A stretch of DNA of 64,000 nt, from contig OX579634.1 of the NCBI GenBank assembly GCA_951230915.1, forward strand, positions 12,798,725 through 12,862,724, read 5' to 3'. The position numbers and the translations under genes were made by a program. This DNA comes from Antitrichia curtipendula. Lineage: Eukaryota > Streptophyta > Bryopsida > Hypnales > Leucodontaceae. The notes below the pieces were generated by a model, which was not told the DNA's origin, searched no databases, and worked only from the letters and a program-made list of their open reading frames with translations. Below, piece after piece: positions 34,954 to 45,944 of this stretch. Numbering within the stretch: the first letter of the stretch is position 1; every line of letters starts with the position of its first letter.

Positions 34954-36376
34954 GTGGTGGTGGGCAACTTTCCATACTATATTATAAGACTCTAAATCCT
35001 CTTTACTAAGAAAGAATGGGAAGCCTTTACAAAGATTTGAATCCTTATAATGTTAAATTGACTTGCTCATCATGCTATGAGACCACCATATTTGCTAATT
35101 GGATGAAATTCAACATTTCTATGTAAACCTCTAACTTCAAGTTGCAAAAGTAGTTTTTTACAAAATAACATCAAATCCAACATTTATTATATCACTGGAA
35201 AGATCTGCAAAGGCGCTTCTAATTAGTATAAAATCTGCCAATTCCAAAAATTAATAAGACACCAAGTGGCCAAAATCTTCTTCCTTTGAAATGAGGTAAG
35301 TAGCCCACTGTGGGCAAAATTTTGTCAGTGGTGTACATTTCAGAACTTGAATGTAGACCACCATTACGATTTTGGAGACACGGTCTTGAGATTGGATTCT
35401 TGTGATTTTCCCTGTATGAGAAAATTCTGTGTTGCCCTTTTTGCAAATATCTGCCAAACTTGGAGCCACTCAAGCAGGTTATTTGGGTTCCCATTTCTTT
35501 TTGGGTGAGAGGAATAAAGGACCACTGGTGGACCCAGCATACCCATTCATACCATATCAAGCCCCTTACCATGTCATCATATTCCCTGCCATTCCCCCAA
35601 TTTACATTCCTTTTCTGCTACTCTGACTACGACTATGATACCAAACTGTGTAAATAAAAAGTATACCCAACCCTTAAATTGGATCCCGCGTACTCAATAA
35701 TACACAGTACCACTCGAGTGTCACTCATTTTTTTTTTCTCTCTTTTAATTAGCCATCCCCCAAACCCCACACACAGCTGGGTTGCGGGGTTGCTAAGTTA
35801 AACTTTTTTGACGTAACTTACTGGTAACTTTTACTAAGTTCGGTTCAGATGGGGAATGAGCTAAGAAAAGAAACTGCAGCATGGAATGATTCCAAGGACA
35901 AATGTAAACCTGTCCTTTTAAGGCCAAAAAAAGACGGACGGGTTGCCAGGGAAGGCCATGTCAGTCTGTCCCGGTTCCCCAATGCTACTGTTCCCAGTCA
36001 GATCCACCACCCGTTGGCACTGTACCCAAGTGGGACACATACCCCTCAATAATAATAATATTGATATTGCCCCCCATCATCATCATCATCATTATTATTA
36101 TTATTATTAATAATTTAGGGGCCACACTAATTAATATCCTTCCCTCAGGCACTTAACTTAGTTGAGCGTCAGTCAGTTACCGCAGTTAGTTTTCAGTTAC
36201 CGCAGTTAGTCCGCAGTTAGCGCAGAGCTTGGCCACTTCTCACTCCGGCCCTTGTGGTTGAGTTGCAAAGCGAGGTGCGGATTCCCGGCACTGGGCATGC
36301 GGGCATGTTTCGGAGGTTCTGCTTGGACGCTGGGTCTTGTGGCGTGTTAAAATCAGCCCGGGTGAACCGGGCACAG
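34954..36376. other. Mixed intergenic region, no gene confirmed
   Basis: A minus-strand frame of 117 codons (35219-35572) overlaps two other open frames on the same strand, so it gives no consistent protein. 35760-36050 is GC-richer. Repeats of cagttaccgcagttagt occur at 36173-36222. Confidence 0.35.
36045..36112. repeat. (AAT)n / (CAT)n / (TTA)n microsatellite
   Basis: Trinucleotide runs aataataat, catcatcatcat and attattattattatt lie next to one another. Confidence 0.9.
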
Positions 36377-36597
36377 GATTGACCCCTTATCGCCCCCATC
36401 TAAGGGTAAATGTAAATTTTTTTTTCTCTATTTTGTGCCACGTAAATTTTATATTTCTTCACCTTTCTTGGCACATTTGGAGCCTTCAATTGCAAATATG
36501 AATTTACAATCTGCAAATTTTACTATGGGTGGTAAATTAAAAACTTAGTATTTTTTTCTAGGGATAAACATGGGGCAATAAGGGGGTTAATCTTCCC
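36377..36597 (-). mobile_element. Dispersed GGGTGAATT-family copy, reverse orientation
   Basis: It starts near gattGACCCCTTATCGCCCC and includes ctattttgtgccacg, cctt.aattgcaaatatgaattta, and ttttctagggataaacatgGGGCAATAAGGGGGTTAATCTTCCCT. This is the reverse complement of the 7957 pattern with diverged ends. Confidence 0.5.
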
Positions 36598-36600
36598 TAT

Positions 36601-36770
36601 CTAGGTAAACCAACCCCGTTGCTTGTCCCCAATTTCACCCCCTCAGAACAAATGTTGGAATTTTTTATTTGCCACCCACGATAAAATTTGAAAATTTTGA
36701 ATTCATATTTGCAATCAAAGACCTTGATTTTGCTAAGAGAGTATCCATCCTTGTCAAGTAGACTTCCATT
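36601..36770 (+). mobile_element. Partial GGGTGAATT-family copy, forward orientation
   Basis: GGTAAACCAACCCCGTTGCTTGTCCCC opens a second copy abutting the previous one in opposite orientation, followed by ttttttatttgccacccacgataaaatttg and attcatatttgcaatcaaagacc. The right end is not clear. Confidence 0.5.
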
Positions 36771-37401
36771 GAAAGGGGCTCCCCTAGTGCAAATTAACTC
36801 CTGAAAGTTTTGGAGGTTAAAAATTAGAAAATACTCTCAAAATAGTACCTTCTAAATATAGGTTCAAGTTTTTTTAATCATTTTTTAGAAATTATAATTG
36901 GAAGATCTTATTCTTGACAAGTACAAAGGTCTTGCCTAGAAAAAATTGGGATCTAAAACTAGTGTCTATGTATGTGAGATATAATTGAGCAAAATTGATA
37001 AAATTATGCAAAAATTGATGTATTGTTTTTTTCTAGGTTGCCTAAACCCTTGACAATATGTCTTTATTAAGCTTTCAAGCCCCTCAAATTCAAATTCTAC
37101 TTTGCAAAATGATTTAAAGACTAAAGATTTGAGTAGAGTCTTAAATTGGGAAAAAGTATGCAAATTTTTAAAACAATATAACACTCTACTCTACTTGCTT
37201 GAGTTGAAGGTCAAAAATAAAAATTAAAAAAAAAAACTTTTCTTACCAACTATTGGATTTTTGTAGAAATCAAGTTTTCAAGAAGGTTGTTTGATTTTAA
37301 AATAAAATAAAAAAATTGATGAAGAAAAAACAAAATCTCATACTTCACTATAGATGCTCCAAACACCCAAAGTTGTTTCAAATTAAAAAGAGCTTCAAAG
37401 A
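36771..37401. other. AT-rich intergenic sequence, nothing recognised
   Basis: Only short frames without domains. Confidence 0.4.
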
Positions 37402-37989
37402 TTAATCCCTAAAGCATCAAGGGGGGAGGAACATATATAGCTCATGTTTTCTTGACTAGCTCTTGTAACAAGCATAAATCCTCATTTGTATGGAAAAATT
37501 TAGATGATCACCACCATTAAAATGAAATAAAACTTATGTAGCTTTCCTACTGAAAAAAAATCAATGAAATGATAGAATTTAGTTGAGAAAATACCACTAT
37601 CGACAAGATTGATGAAAGATGTTTGGTCAAGCAATACTTTGTACATATGGTGAAATCAGAATGCTCAAAAGTACTCCAAAATTTTATTTTATTTTCCCAT
37701 GGGTACATATCATCATCATTTTGATGTTTAAATCTTTTTAAATCATTTCGAGGTTGAAAATATAGAGATTTGAAGTGATGACATAGAGTATCTTCTCCCT
37801 TAAATCACCAAAAATTGCATAGTCGATCATTTTTTTGATCAAATTGCACCAATAGATTCAACATAATTTTTTTTTTGTCTAGGGTCTCTTTGTTGTTCAT
37901 AGACTCTTAACGAGGGGTCCACATTCCAATTTTTTTGCAAATGTAGTTGCAGAAGCCACCTGGTGGCCTTGTGATCCTTAAGGGGTTAA
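37402..37989. mobile_element. TTAA-flanked element with both ends (588 bp, divergent interior)
   Basis: TTAA (37402-37405) plus TCCCTAAAGCATCAAGGGG at the left. Right end GATCCTTAAGGGG plus TTAA (37986-37989). The termini match the family, but the interior does not align obviously with either main subfamily. Confidence 0.6.
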
Positions 37990-39455
37990 ATCGTTCCAAT
38001 ACTTAATCGTAAATGGTTGACTACTAATTTCCTAGATTTTGGTTTTATGACCAGCCTATGTGGCATTTTCAATGGCTTTTTAAAAGCTTCCCCTTTGAAA
38101 ATCTGTAGTAACCACATGTCGTATCCAAAAAATTTAATTTAATTTTTTTGGAGAATTAATGATTTCCAGTTGCTACTAAATACTACTACCAAACTAGATT
38201 TTTTTTCCTCCAAAACTATGCTTTGGAAGCTTCCCCTTTGAAAAATCATAGTAAACACATGTCTTATTCAAAGATTCTAACTTCATTTTCTCGGAGAATC
38301 AATGATTTCCAATTGCTACTCAATACTACTACCAAATTGGTTTTTTTCTCTCTCTTGAAAACCGTGCCTCCTCGGCCCTCCTGGCTATAGATTTTCTTAG
38401 GGTTCTCGTTTCTTTTCTCTTTTTGTTCCTTTTTGCTCGTGATCTCTTCATTTGTCCAACCTCACGGCTTGGCTGTTTTGTATTGTGGTTTGTTTTTTAT
38501 GCAATGTATTTCCCATTTGTTAAAAAAAAAAACTAAAAAAAACTAAAAAAACCCAAAAAAACCCCACCCTGTGCCTCCTCCAACCATGCCTGAATTGCTT
38601 CTTTGGACGTTGTTGGGTGTTTTTTCAGTTCACCTTCACACAAGTTAACAACCCCATAGTCAAGGCAGGCAGGGCAGTCACCTGCTGTTTCATCAGTTGT
38701 TGAGGAGTGCCGCATGGGTGAACCCAAGGGGGGGGGGGCTGGCCCTCAGGAATCTTAAAGGTTAAGCATGAACAATGTGGAACTACCTTACTAGCGCAGT
38801 GAGTGTGATTGCTATAAGGTAAATGTAAAGCTAGCCCTCCCCCTTCCCCCTCCTGCGCCACGCAGGCTCGGAAGCCCCTCCCTTCCCTTCCCTGAGTTCC
38901 CTCCCTTCCCTCCCTCAGGCCCTGGTAGTCAACTCGGTGGAGTGAAGCCAGGGTTCATCCTCCTCCACAATGAATGTTCTGTTTATACCCTACACGATCC
39001 AAAGCATTTCCAAACATCCAAAAGCAACCAATGGACGCGCTGCGCGCATTATGATTGGCATCACGGGAGGGGGGGGAGGGGGGCAAGGCTGCATGCAAAG
39101 AGGCAGCTCCAGCGGTGCGGGACTGCGGGACGGACGGCGGGACTGCAACTCAACAGCTCAGCTCAACTCAACTCAGTGCACAGTCCGGGAAGTTCTGTGG
39201 GAAAATCGGTAGATTTCCTAAAAATCTTCATCTGCCTCGGATTTCTTCAAATTTGTCCGGAAGTGTGCCGAAAGTCGGAAAAAAATCCCGGTTCATTTCC
39301 TACAACTTAGTTTTCCTTCCGGTGGCATTGCCACCATACTCTATTTTCATTTGGAAAATTTCCTTAAGTTTGTAAATCTAGTCGGTTCTATATTTTTTTT
39401 GTTATTTTCCTTAAGTTGTTTTATTTTGCTTTGAGAGGGGTTCATTTACATAATG
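37990..39455. other. Intergenic; duplicated 38 kb segment and a GC-rich patch
   Basis: A roughly 145-bp direct repeat (agcttcccctttgaaaatc.tagtaa.cacatgtc...gatttcca.ttgctac) occurs at about 38088-38200 and 38228-38340. 38820-39200 is GC-rich with CpGs, an accaatgg CCAAT motif near 39030 and cgcgctgcgcgc near 39036. It looks promoter-like, but no gene was recognised downstream. Overlapping frames in it are compositional. Confidence 0.4.
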
Positions 39456-39464
39456 CAAAATCCT

Positions 39465-39525
39465 TGGCAGGATTTGAACCTGGCATTGCCCCTATCGGTT
39501 TAGGGCCAAGGATGTAGCCTTCCTA
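39465..39525 (-). other. tRNA-like or SINE box B sequence
   Basis: On the minus strand ggttcaaatcc matches the RNA polymerase III box B/T-arm consensus, preceded by a ccctaaaccgatagggg stem-loop resembling an anticodon arm. A proper acceptor stem and D-arm could not be built, so this is at best a tRNA relic or SINE head. Confidence 0.25.
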
Positions 39526-39560
39526 AAATGCATGGATCCAAGAAAGGATCCATGCATTTT
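39525..39560. repeat. 15-bp perfect inverted repeat with 6-bp loop
   Basis: aaaatgcatggatcc, loop aagaaa, ggatccatgcatttt. It lies beside the tRNA-like sequence and could be a terminator-like or chance palindrome. Confidence 0.7.
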
Positions 39561-39721
39561 GGAGAGGCTTGTTAATACGACATGCCACAATTAGTACAAC
39601 ACACCCACAAAATACCATTCACAAAAATGAAAACAACATTCACAAAAATCAAAATCACATAGGAAAAGAAATACAACAATGCCACATAAGTCATAACAAG
39701 CTAAGACAATTGTGTCTCCTA

Positions 39722-39994
39722 CTAATGTACATCTCCAAATGAAGAAGATGCATTGCTTGGGCTAGGACCTAGATCAGACAAATAGGTAGATGGTTTAGCA
39801 TAAAGATATTTGTATTTTGTTTCATTCTTCCACAAGAGTATGGCATCATGGAGTATATCATCATCGTCCTCCTTGGGTCCTTCTAAAGCACCGAACCCTA
39901 ATTTCAGACTTACTGCAGCTGAGGCAGTGACTGATGGTTGCGATGCATTGAACTTTTGAACCCTAATTTCACGAATGAAAGTGGAAAATTGAAT
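39722..39994 (-). CDS. Exon-like open frame, 90 codons, unknown protein
   Basis: Without an ATG start, this minus-strand frame runs 90 codons to a TAG at 39722. It has a well-mixed composition: KFNASQPSVTASAAVSL, an acidic KEDDDDILHDAILLWKNE, then KYKYLYAKPSTYLSDLGPSP and a Ser-rich end. Possible splice acceptors (tgcag, attag) lie inside. I do not recognise the family. It may be the last exon of a decayed gene or transposon protein. The frame is absent from the opposite strand's neighbours and no upstream exon was found. Confidence 0.35.
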   Translation of the reverse strand: MQFSTFIREIRVQKFNASQPSVTASAAVSLKLGFGALEGPKEDDDDILHDAILLWKNETKYKYLYAKPSTYLSDLGPSPSNASSSFGDVH

Positions 39995-40480
39995 TCAAGT
40001 TTCGGATGTGTGGTGGGATCCCTTGGACGAGGTAGATGCTAAAATCGCTCCCAAGTTCCAATGGCTCTGAGACTCAGATAGATAGACACTCAAACACTCA
40101 ACAATCACACATTCATCCACAAGCAATGCTCCCAAGTCCCAAAAACTCAAACTCCACTACTCCAAAGTCTAGAGTTGAGACTTCAGACCCCCCTTCCAAA
40201 AAATTCCGACTTACCCCTACTTCCCTCGGCTGCCTGCCTAAAAAAAATATAATGAAACGGTAGAAATCCTAAATTTTTTTGTGGTAGCCGGTCAAATTGC
40301 CGCAAGTTTTTTATCCTAGCCGGTCAATTTCCGAATTTTGCATTTGGGGGGGCCGGTACCTCATCCCAATCTTTTCTATGTCATTCGGAAATCTTCTAAA
40401 AATTTCGGCTAGGTCGTAACTAAATGCCGGTACTCCCCGGACATTGACTCAGTGAACTCAGTGACGGAAACTCACGCCTG

Positions 40481-40512
40481 AAGTCGTAAGTCGTAAGTCG
40501 TAAGTCGTAAGT
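40481..40512. repeat. (AAGTCGT)n minisatellite
   Basis: Four and a half copies of the 7-mer aagtcgt. The nearby sequence also repeats tagccggtcaa at about 40288 and 40318. Confidence 0.9.
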
Positions 40513-43500
40513 GAAACCCGTAAAGGACGGGACGAGGGGGTGGCCTTGGAAACCATCCCTTTTTCATTACCGCGTGAATCATTCATTGGCTTAACAAATA
40601 GCAAAAGCATTCATTGGGAGTCAAACGACTAGAGAAGACCACCCCTTTTTCAAAGCAAAAAAATTCCGAGTTATACTTTTGTCCTACTACAATGATTCCC
40701 TTGTCATCCATTGGATGTTTGGCGTCTGTGTGGCGACGTTCAAGAGTTAACTTAGGGGATTGCAGTGATGCACCTATTTGGGTGAATTGAGGAGGGACGG
40801 ACTTGTTTGCAAAATTGGCACGGCAAAACAGTTCCTTGGCGGAAATGTAAGCCGTTTGAACATGGTAGCCATATTTTGAATTGCAAGCCCTAGGAACAAT
40901 ATATATGATTTTTCAAATCAACTCGCTTGGAAGATTTCAGTTGCATAACATTTGGGAGCTCATTCTGGAGTAGTTGATTGCCCTCCCCAACAAAAAGATG
41001 TGAAATATCCCACATCCCATCAGTAATTGAAAGGGCTACAAGTTGAAAAAAATGTCAATAAACTGAATAGAAATGATTGAAAGGCTATAAGTCGAAAATG
41101 TCAGAGAACTGAATAGAAATGAAATTAGGTAGGTCACAACTGCACATTGTGGGCTAGTAGCTAAATGTGTCAATGAGCTATCATTAGTGATGGACATAAC
41201 CCCAAGCAAGACACACTGAATGAAATTTTCGTGGCTAGATTTTGTTATTTAAGCATGTTATTGTACACTGATAGAAATAAATAAATGGCCTCCGTGAACA
41301 ATTAGGATACCATGCAATCAAGATGGATTTTGTGGATGACGCTTGGACACAACAAAAGGCAACCTTTCTTCAAGTTAGTGAATGTAATGTAAATGGAAGT
41401 CCTTGATGAACATGATAACTATATTCATCTTCTTTTGCAATTGCTAATCTATTGTGAACTTCTATCAGAGATGTACAACAATAAAACTTTAAAAAAAAAA
41501 ATGAGAAATATGTGGAGTTATGCTTAATTCCTAAAGCCGGTAAACAACTTCCAGTTTCAAACAATAGAAGAATGCAAATATATCCGAAGTGCACAAAATC
41601 CTCATTTTTTCATCCACCTAAATATTTTGATTCTTGTATTACTCCTCTTACATTTGTATTATATAATTTTTTTGATATTTTCTCTTTTCAAATATTGTAT
41701 AGTGTAAGCCTAGGCACAAATATGTTTGACTTCAAATGTAATATTTCAATTTCAAAAAATGACCCTTCCAAAACGAATTAAAAATATAAAACCAAAATTA
41801 TTAGAACTTAATGTTTTGAACTCCAAGAAATAAAATTCTTATAGAGCTACAAATATCCAATTTGTATTTAATTTTAGTGGAAAAAGTATTTGTCAGTATA
41901 GCAATTCACTCAATTGAACAAATATGATCTATAGATCAACGATTTCACAACTTTTGTTTGAAAGTCATCATTAAATTGTTATTCTAAGTTGCATACTATG
42001 GCACATCTTTACAAATTTTAGAAATTTAACTATCCCTAATCTTTAACCCTTAGATGCTCAATCAACAATTTCATGTTTGTTGCCTACATGTTTTTAACAA
42101 TTTTTTCTTTTCTTTTCAAGAATATAATATTTTTTACACAAACTAGATCGGATTACCTTCTTATTTTTACATTCAAAACTAAGATCACTATGGACAAACA
42201 ATCTTACAATTTTTTTAAGGAAAATAGTTCAAAATGTTTAATACTTCCCTAATTTTTGAAAGTTGATTATTTGGGAAAAGTATTGATTGTTCTCATCACT
42301 AAATCTTATGTTGTTTCTTACAAATAAATTGAATTTTTTTTTTGACCATTTATAAACTTGTCTAAGTACTGAAGGTAGAAATTGAATTTTTGGTGAATTT
42401 TTGAAGTTCATTTGAAGAAAATCCATGAACAATTTATATTTTTGATAATACGGACATTTTGTATTTTGTAACATTAGATTATTTTTACATGGGAAGTCTT
42501 CTTTTGCCCAAATAGAAGCTTACTCTTATTTTGATCACTAATCTCACTTGACTTATTTGCAACCTCGAATATTTATTTTCCCTTTTGCACTTCATAACAT
42601 TGTTAATCAACATCGGAGATATTACTTTTGGCATGCCTTGAAATGGAGGACATCTTCAATTTCACTGGCCCATGCCTTCAAATAGGACACTATACAATTT
42701 AACTGAAGGACCCCTTGGTATCTTGGAGAGCATTATGACTTCCCCCCCTCACAATGATGAGAGGTTTATAAACAATGATATTGAATTGAAAGTTATTGAT
42801 TTAAAAAATTAAAAACCTTGAAACAAGGTGTAGAGAGAACTACAATTATACTAATTAGTTATACTAGGAGGAGATAAATTACATTTATCTAAAACATTAA
42901 TGTAATCCCATAAAGTTTATGTAAATTGGTGAAATACAATAATTTTAAACCTAGACTAATAAACGGTGTGACTTTGGTAAATTAATGTCACACACAATAA
43001 TATAAAAAAATCAATTTAGTTGTATATGACCCATTTCATTTTTTTAAATAGCCAATTCAATATAAATTTTTAGATAAATGATTGATCTCCACTTCAAAAA
43101 AGTTACTATTTCATATGAAAATGAATTGAATTGCCAAAAAATATATCAATGAATAACCAAGTAACAACAATAACTTTAGATTTTGGCTAGCTAAGCTCAA
43201 AACTTCTCCATGGATGTTGGGTTGGAAGAAGTACCTTGAATTTGTATTATCGTGACAACACCTCAGTATTGTGACATGTTTGTAAAACCATCCCATCTAG
43301 ATTCTTGCCTAAAATGTACAACCTTCATACATGAGAGTCTAGGGTTGATTCTAAATAAACCTATTATTAGTATTTTGAAAATTCAAAGGAGTCCAAAAAA
43401 GTGCATTGTAAAAAAATCTAAAATCCCCTTAAAACTATCAACAAGACGCCACCAAAAACCTTAACAATTCTAGAAATAGAAACCATGCTCAAAACCTCAA
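40513..43500. other. Intergenic, returning to AT-rich; no gene recognised
   Basis: A duplicated gaaaggctacaagt.gaaaa.atgtca..aactgaatagaaatga phrase occurs at about 41030 and 41080. The short frames at 41370-41781 and 42238-42474 are low-complexity and overlap on opposite strands. Confidence 0.4.
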
Positions 43501-44474
43501 GTGGGACGCATGTTGGTACCTTATTAGAGTGGGGTTTCACGGCGAGCTGCACCGAAGTGAGAATGGAAGATGCCGAAGGGATGAGCAGACGCGGCCACCA
43601 GTTAGTCCGCCCGGCGAGAATCCCCAATCGGTAGATCTCACCGCAACTCGCATCTCGGGGCGGGTGAGCCGGAGCCGAGACAGCGACCCTTGGACCCTTA
43701 ATTCCGTCACTAACCCCAGGGCTACCCCAGGGCTACCCCTGGGCTAATGATGATTACGGACCTGCGCCTTATCTACACAGCGCGTAGATGCGGACTCCGG
43801 CACGGACGCCGGGCCTGGTGAGCTCCGGAGGTGGTGGCTGTTGTGTTGTCAGTGAGCTATGTAACTGAAGTATATTGCCGTGAGAAGGCGGGAGGATTGT
43901 GTGCTGCTGTTGGCGATGGTTGGGAGACGAAGATTCGTTTGTGCTGGAAGCGATTGCAGCGCTGACAAAGCACGCTGCCTGTAGGAACTGCGCCATTGGT
44001 GGTTTTTTTCTGGCAGTTGTGTGGAAGTTTTCTGGACGTTTTCTGGGGAGTTGGAGTGGAAGATCGAGGCGTCCGGAGGCTGGCTGCGGGTCTGTTGGTA
44101 GCAGAGGACTCCAGGGAGGGACGGAGGGACGGAGGGAGGTATTGAATTGCGTACACTGTGGACGGCAGGCGGTCAAGTGTGATTTCGCGGTTGCCGCGTT
44201 GGTTCGGGAAGTGCACAGACAGCGCGAGTCTGCGGAAGGAGTGGCTGGCTGTCTCACGGGCTGGCAAGCGTTCGGTGGGAACTGTGAAGTCAATCATCGT
44301 GACATGCTGTGTGAATGCACTGTTGTGCCACACAGCGACGGGTCTGCATGATCTTTGACGTCCACTGACGAGCGCCTCTGACCGCACTGACGTGACGAGA
44401 CGAGACGAGCGTGCTCGTGCTCTCGGGAGCCGGCCTCGCCGTTTCAATCGACGCTTCGACTGGGATCGAGGGAG
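43501..44474. other. GC-rich upstream region of the phosphatase gene
   Basis: CpG-rich sequence with a (ccccagggcta)3 repeat at 43715-43746 and ggagggacggagggacggagg at 44114-44138. Long frames on both strands and in several phases (up to 196 codons) reflect the scarcity of stop codons at this composition. They are rich in Pro, Ser, Arg and Thr and show no domain, so I do not call a gene. A divergently transcribed transcript cannot be excluded. Confidence 0.5.
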
Positions 44475-44483
44475 TATAAAAAG
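44475..44483 (+). promoter_or_regulatory. TATA box of the phosphatase gene
   Basis: TATAAAAAG in a GC-rich context, about 1.47 kb upstream of the ATG. Initiation would be expected some 30 bp downstream, near 44505. The long distance to the ATG fits a 5' UTR interrupted by an intron. Confidence 0.6.
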
Positions 44484-44740
44484 ACGCTAGCCAGGTTGAG
44501 ATCGACTTATTGTAGCCCTCCTTCTTTCTCTGCGTAGAGTGCGAGGTGCTCTGGGCTTCCCGGACCTGGCGTTTCTCTGGTTCAGTCGAGTGAGTGGCGA
44601 GGGAGGGAAGACAGTTCGTTCGTTTAAGTTGAATCCCCACCTTCTCGCGTGCGTATGTTGTTCTCTGCGATCTGCACAATTGTGTGTCACCTCTCGGCCT
44701 CAGGGGTTTGCGATTTTTGAACTCTGCATTCCATGTTCTG

Positions 44741-45901
44741 GTAGGTGCTTTTCTTGATCTGTGCTGTGAAGTCCTACGTCTCCACCTCGGCGTACTTTAG
44801 TCATGAAATAGTAAGCGAAGCAACCACGTTCTCTTCATTCTCCTCGGTTTGGGTTGTCTCACAGGAGTCGTCGAGTATAGATTACTCTTGAGTATGAGAG
44901 TGGAGGAAATACAATGCCTGAGAAAATTAAAGATTTGGAATCTGTAGCCGTGCTGATACAGTTTTCCAGGTCGTCCGTGCAGGAGTTCCTCTCAGTTGAT
45001 GCAACCATTGATCGGATAGTGTATTTTTCGCGAAGTATTTTAGGATGCGAATTTCATCTACGGTGCCGTAGTGGTATCATCGGCTAGTTTTTATCACGAG
45101 GCTCATCTCCGGGACGTAGCACTGACTCTTTATGTTTACTGTTCTTACTTCTCTGTAAGTGTTGCTGAGTTTCTGGTAGCGCAAGAGAAGTTCTAATGCA
45201 TGCCTTTTAAGAAATTGTTCGAAGTCGGTACTAAATTTAATACTTCCTGCTGCTATAAAAATGGTTCCCTGAGAGAAAGGCCTTGTGGATATTCAAGATC
45301 TGACAATTTCTCTTGACAATTCGATGACACTTAGCATATCTAGCTGTGGTATTCTGAAATTTTATTTCCATTCATGGCAGATTCTTCTTGTGCCTTGTAA
45401 GTTAGTGGTGCCTTCGAAAAAGGAATGTGACTGTCAAAGAGACACGTGGTGTCTTCTTTTTCCTCCCCTTTTTTTTCCTTTGAATATTTTCCCCCATTCA
45501 CGGTTCAAGGAGCACATGTTGTGATGACCCTTCCCTGACCATACATTTCGTGTCTGTGCTACAGTTGCCCGTGTGATGCTTGGAGATCTGAGGACTGACA
45601 TCCGCGACCAATTTTATTAAGATAGTCCAGTTCTTGGCCGTGTTATTTCACTAAGAACGGCATCTTTGCCTATACTGGTTCTGCTCTGCAAGTCAATGAT
45701 TCAGCAGTTCCTTGTCTGTCTGCGTTGCGTGCCTGCACATCTTCTGCATACCTCTCGACTGACAGGGGTTAGTGTGCCATCTATTGACATTCGAGAGTGT
45801 CGCTATGCAGAGCGGTGAGAGTTAATATTTTCCTTCTGAGAACTTTCTGATTATATTTAGTTAGGTAGTTGGGAGCGAAGCAGTGGTGGTGAGCTGCACA
45901 G
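44741..45901 (+). other. Probable intron in the 5' UTR
   Basis: The donor ATGTTCTG-GTAGGT at 44741 is strong. Acceptors at 45860 (ctgattatatttag) or 45901 (gagctgcacag) would leave a short leader before the ATG at 45945. Numerous upstream ATGs between donor and acceptor would be removed. Inferred from splice-site form; needs transcript data. Confidence 0.45.
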
Positions 45902-45944
45902 TTTGTCCGGGCACTCTGTATTTTTTCTGGAGCGGAAGGCGACC

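Noticed and set aside
35219..35657. Overlapping minus and plus frames around 35.2-35.7 kb
   Set aside because: Three phases on the minus strand and two on the plus strand are open at once and none carries a recognisable motif.
43769..44690. Long overlapping minus-strand frames (up to 196 codons) upstream of the phosphatase gene
   Set aside because: Several phases and both strands are open because the region is GC-rich. The translations are Pro/Ser/Arg/Thr-rich with no domain, and the TATA box and 5' UTR lie on the plus strand within them.
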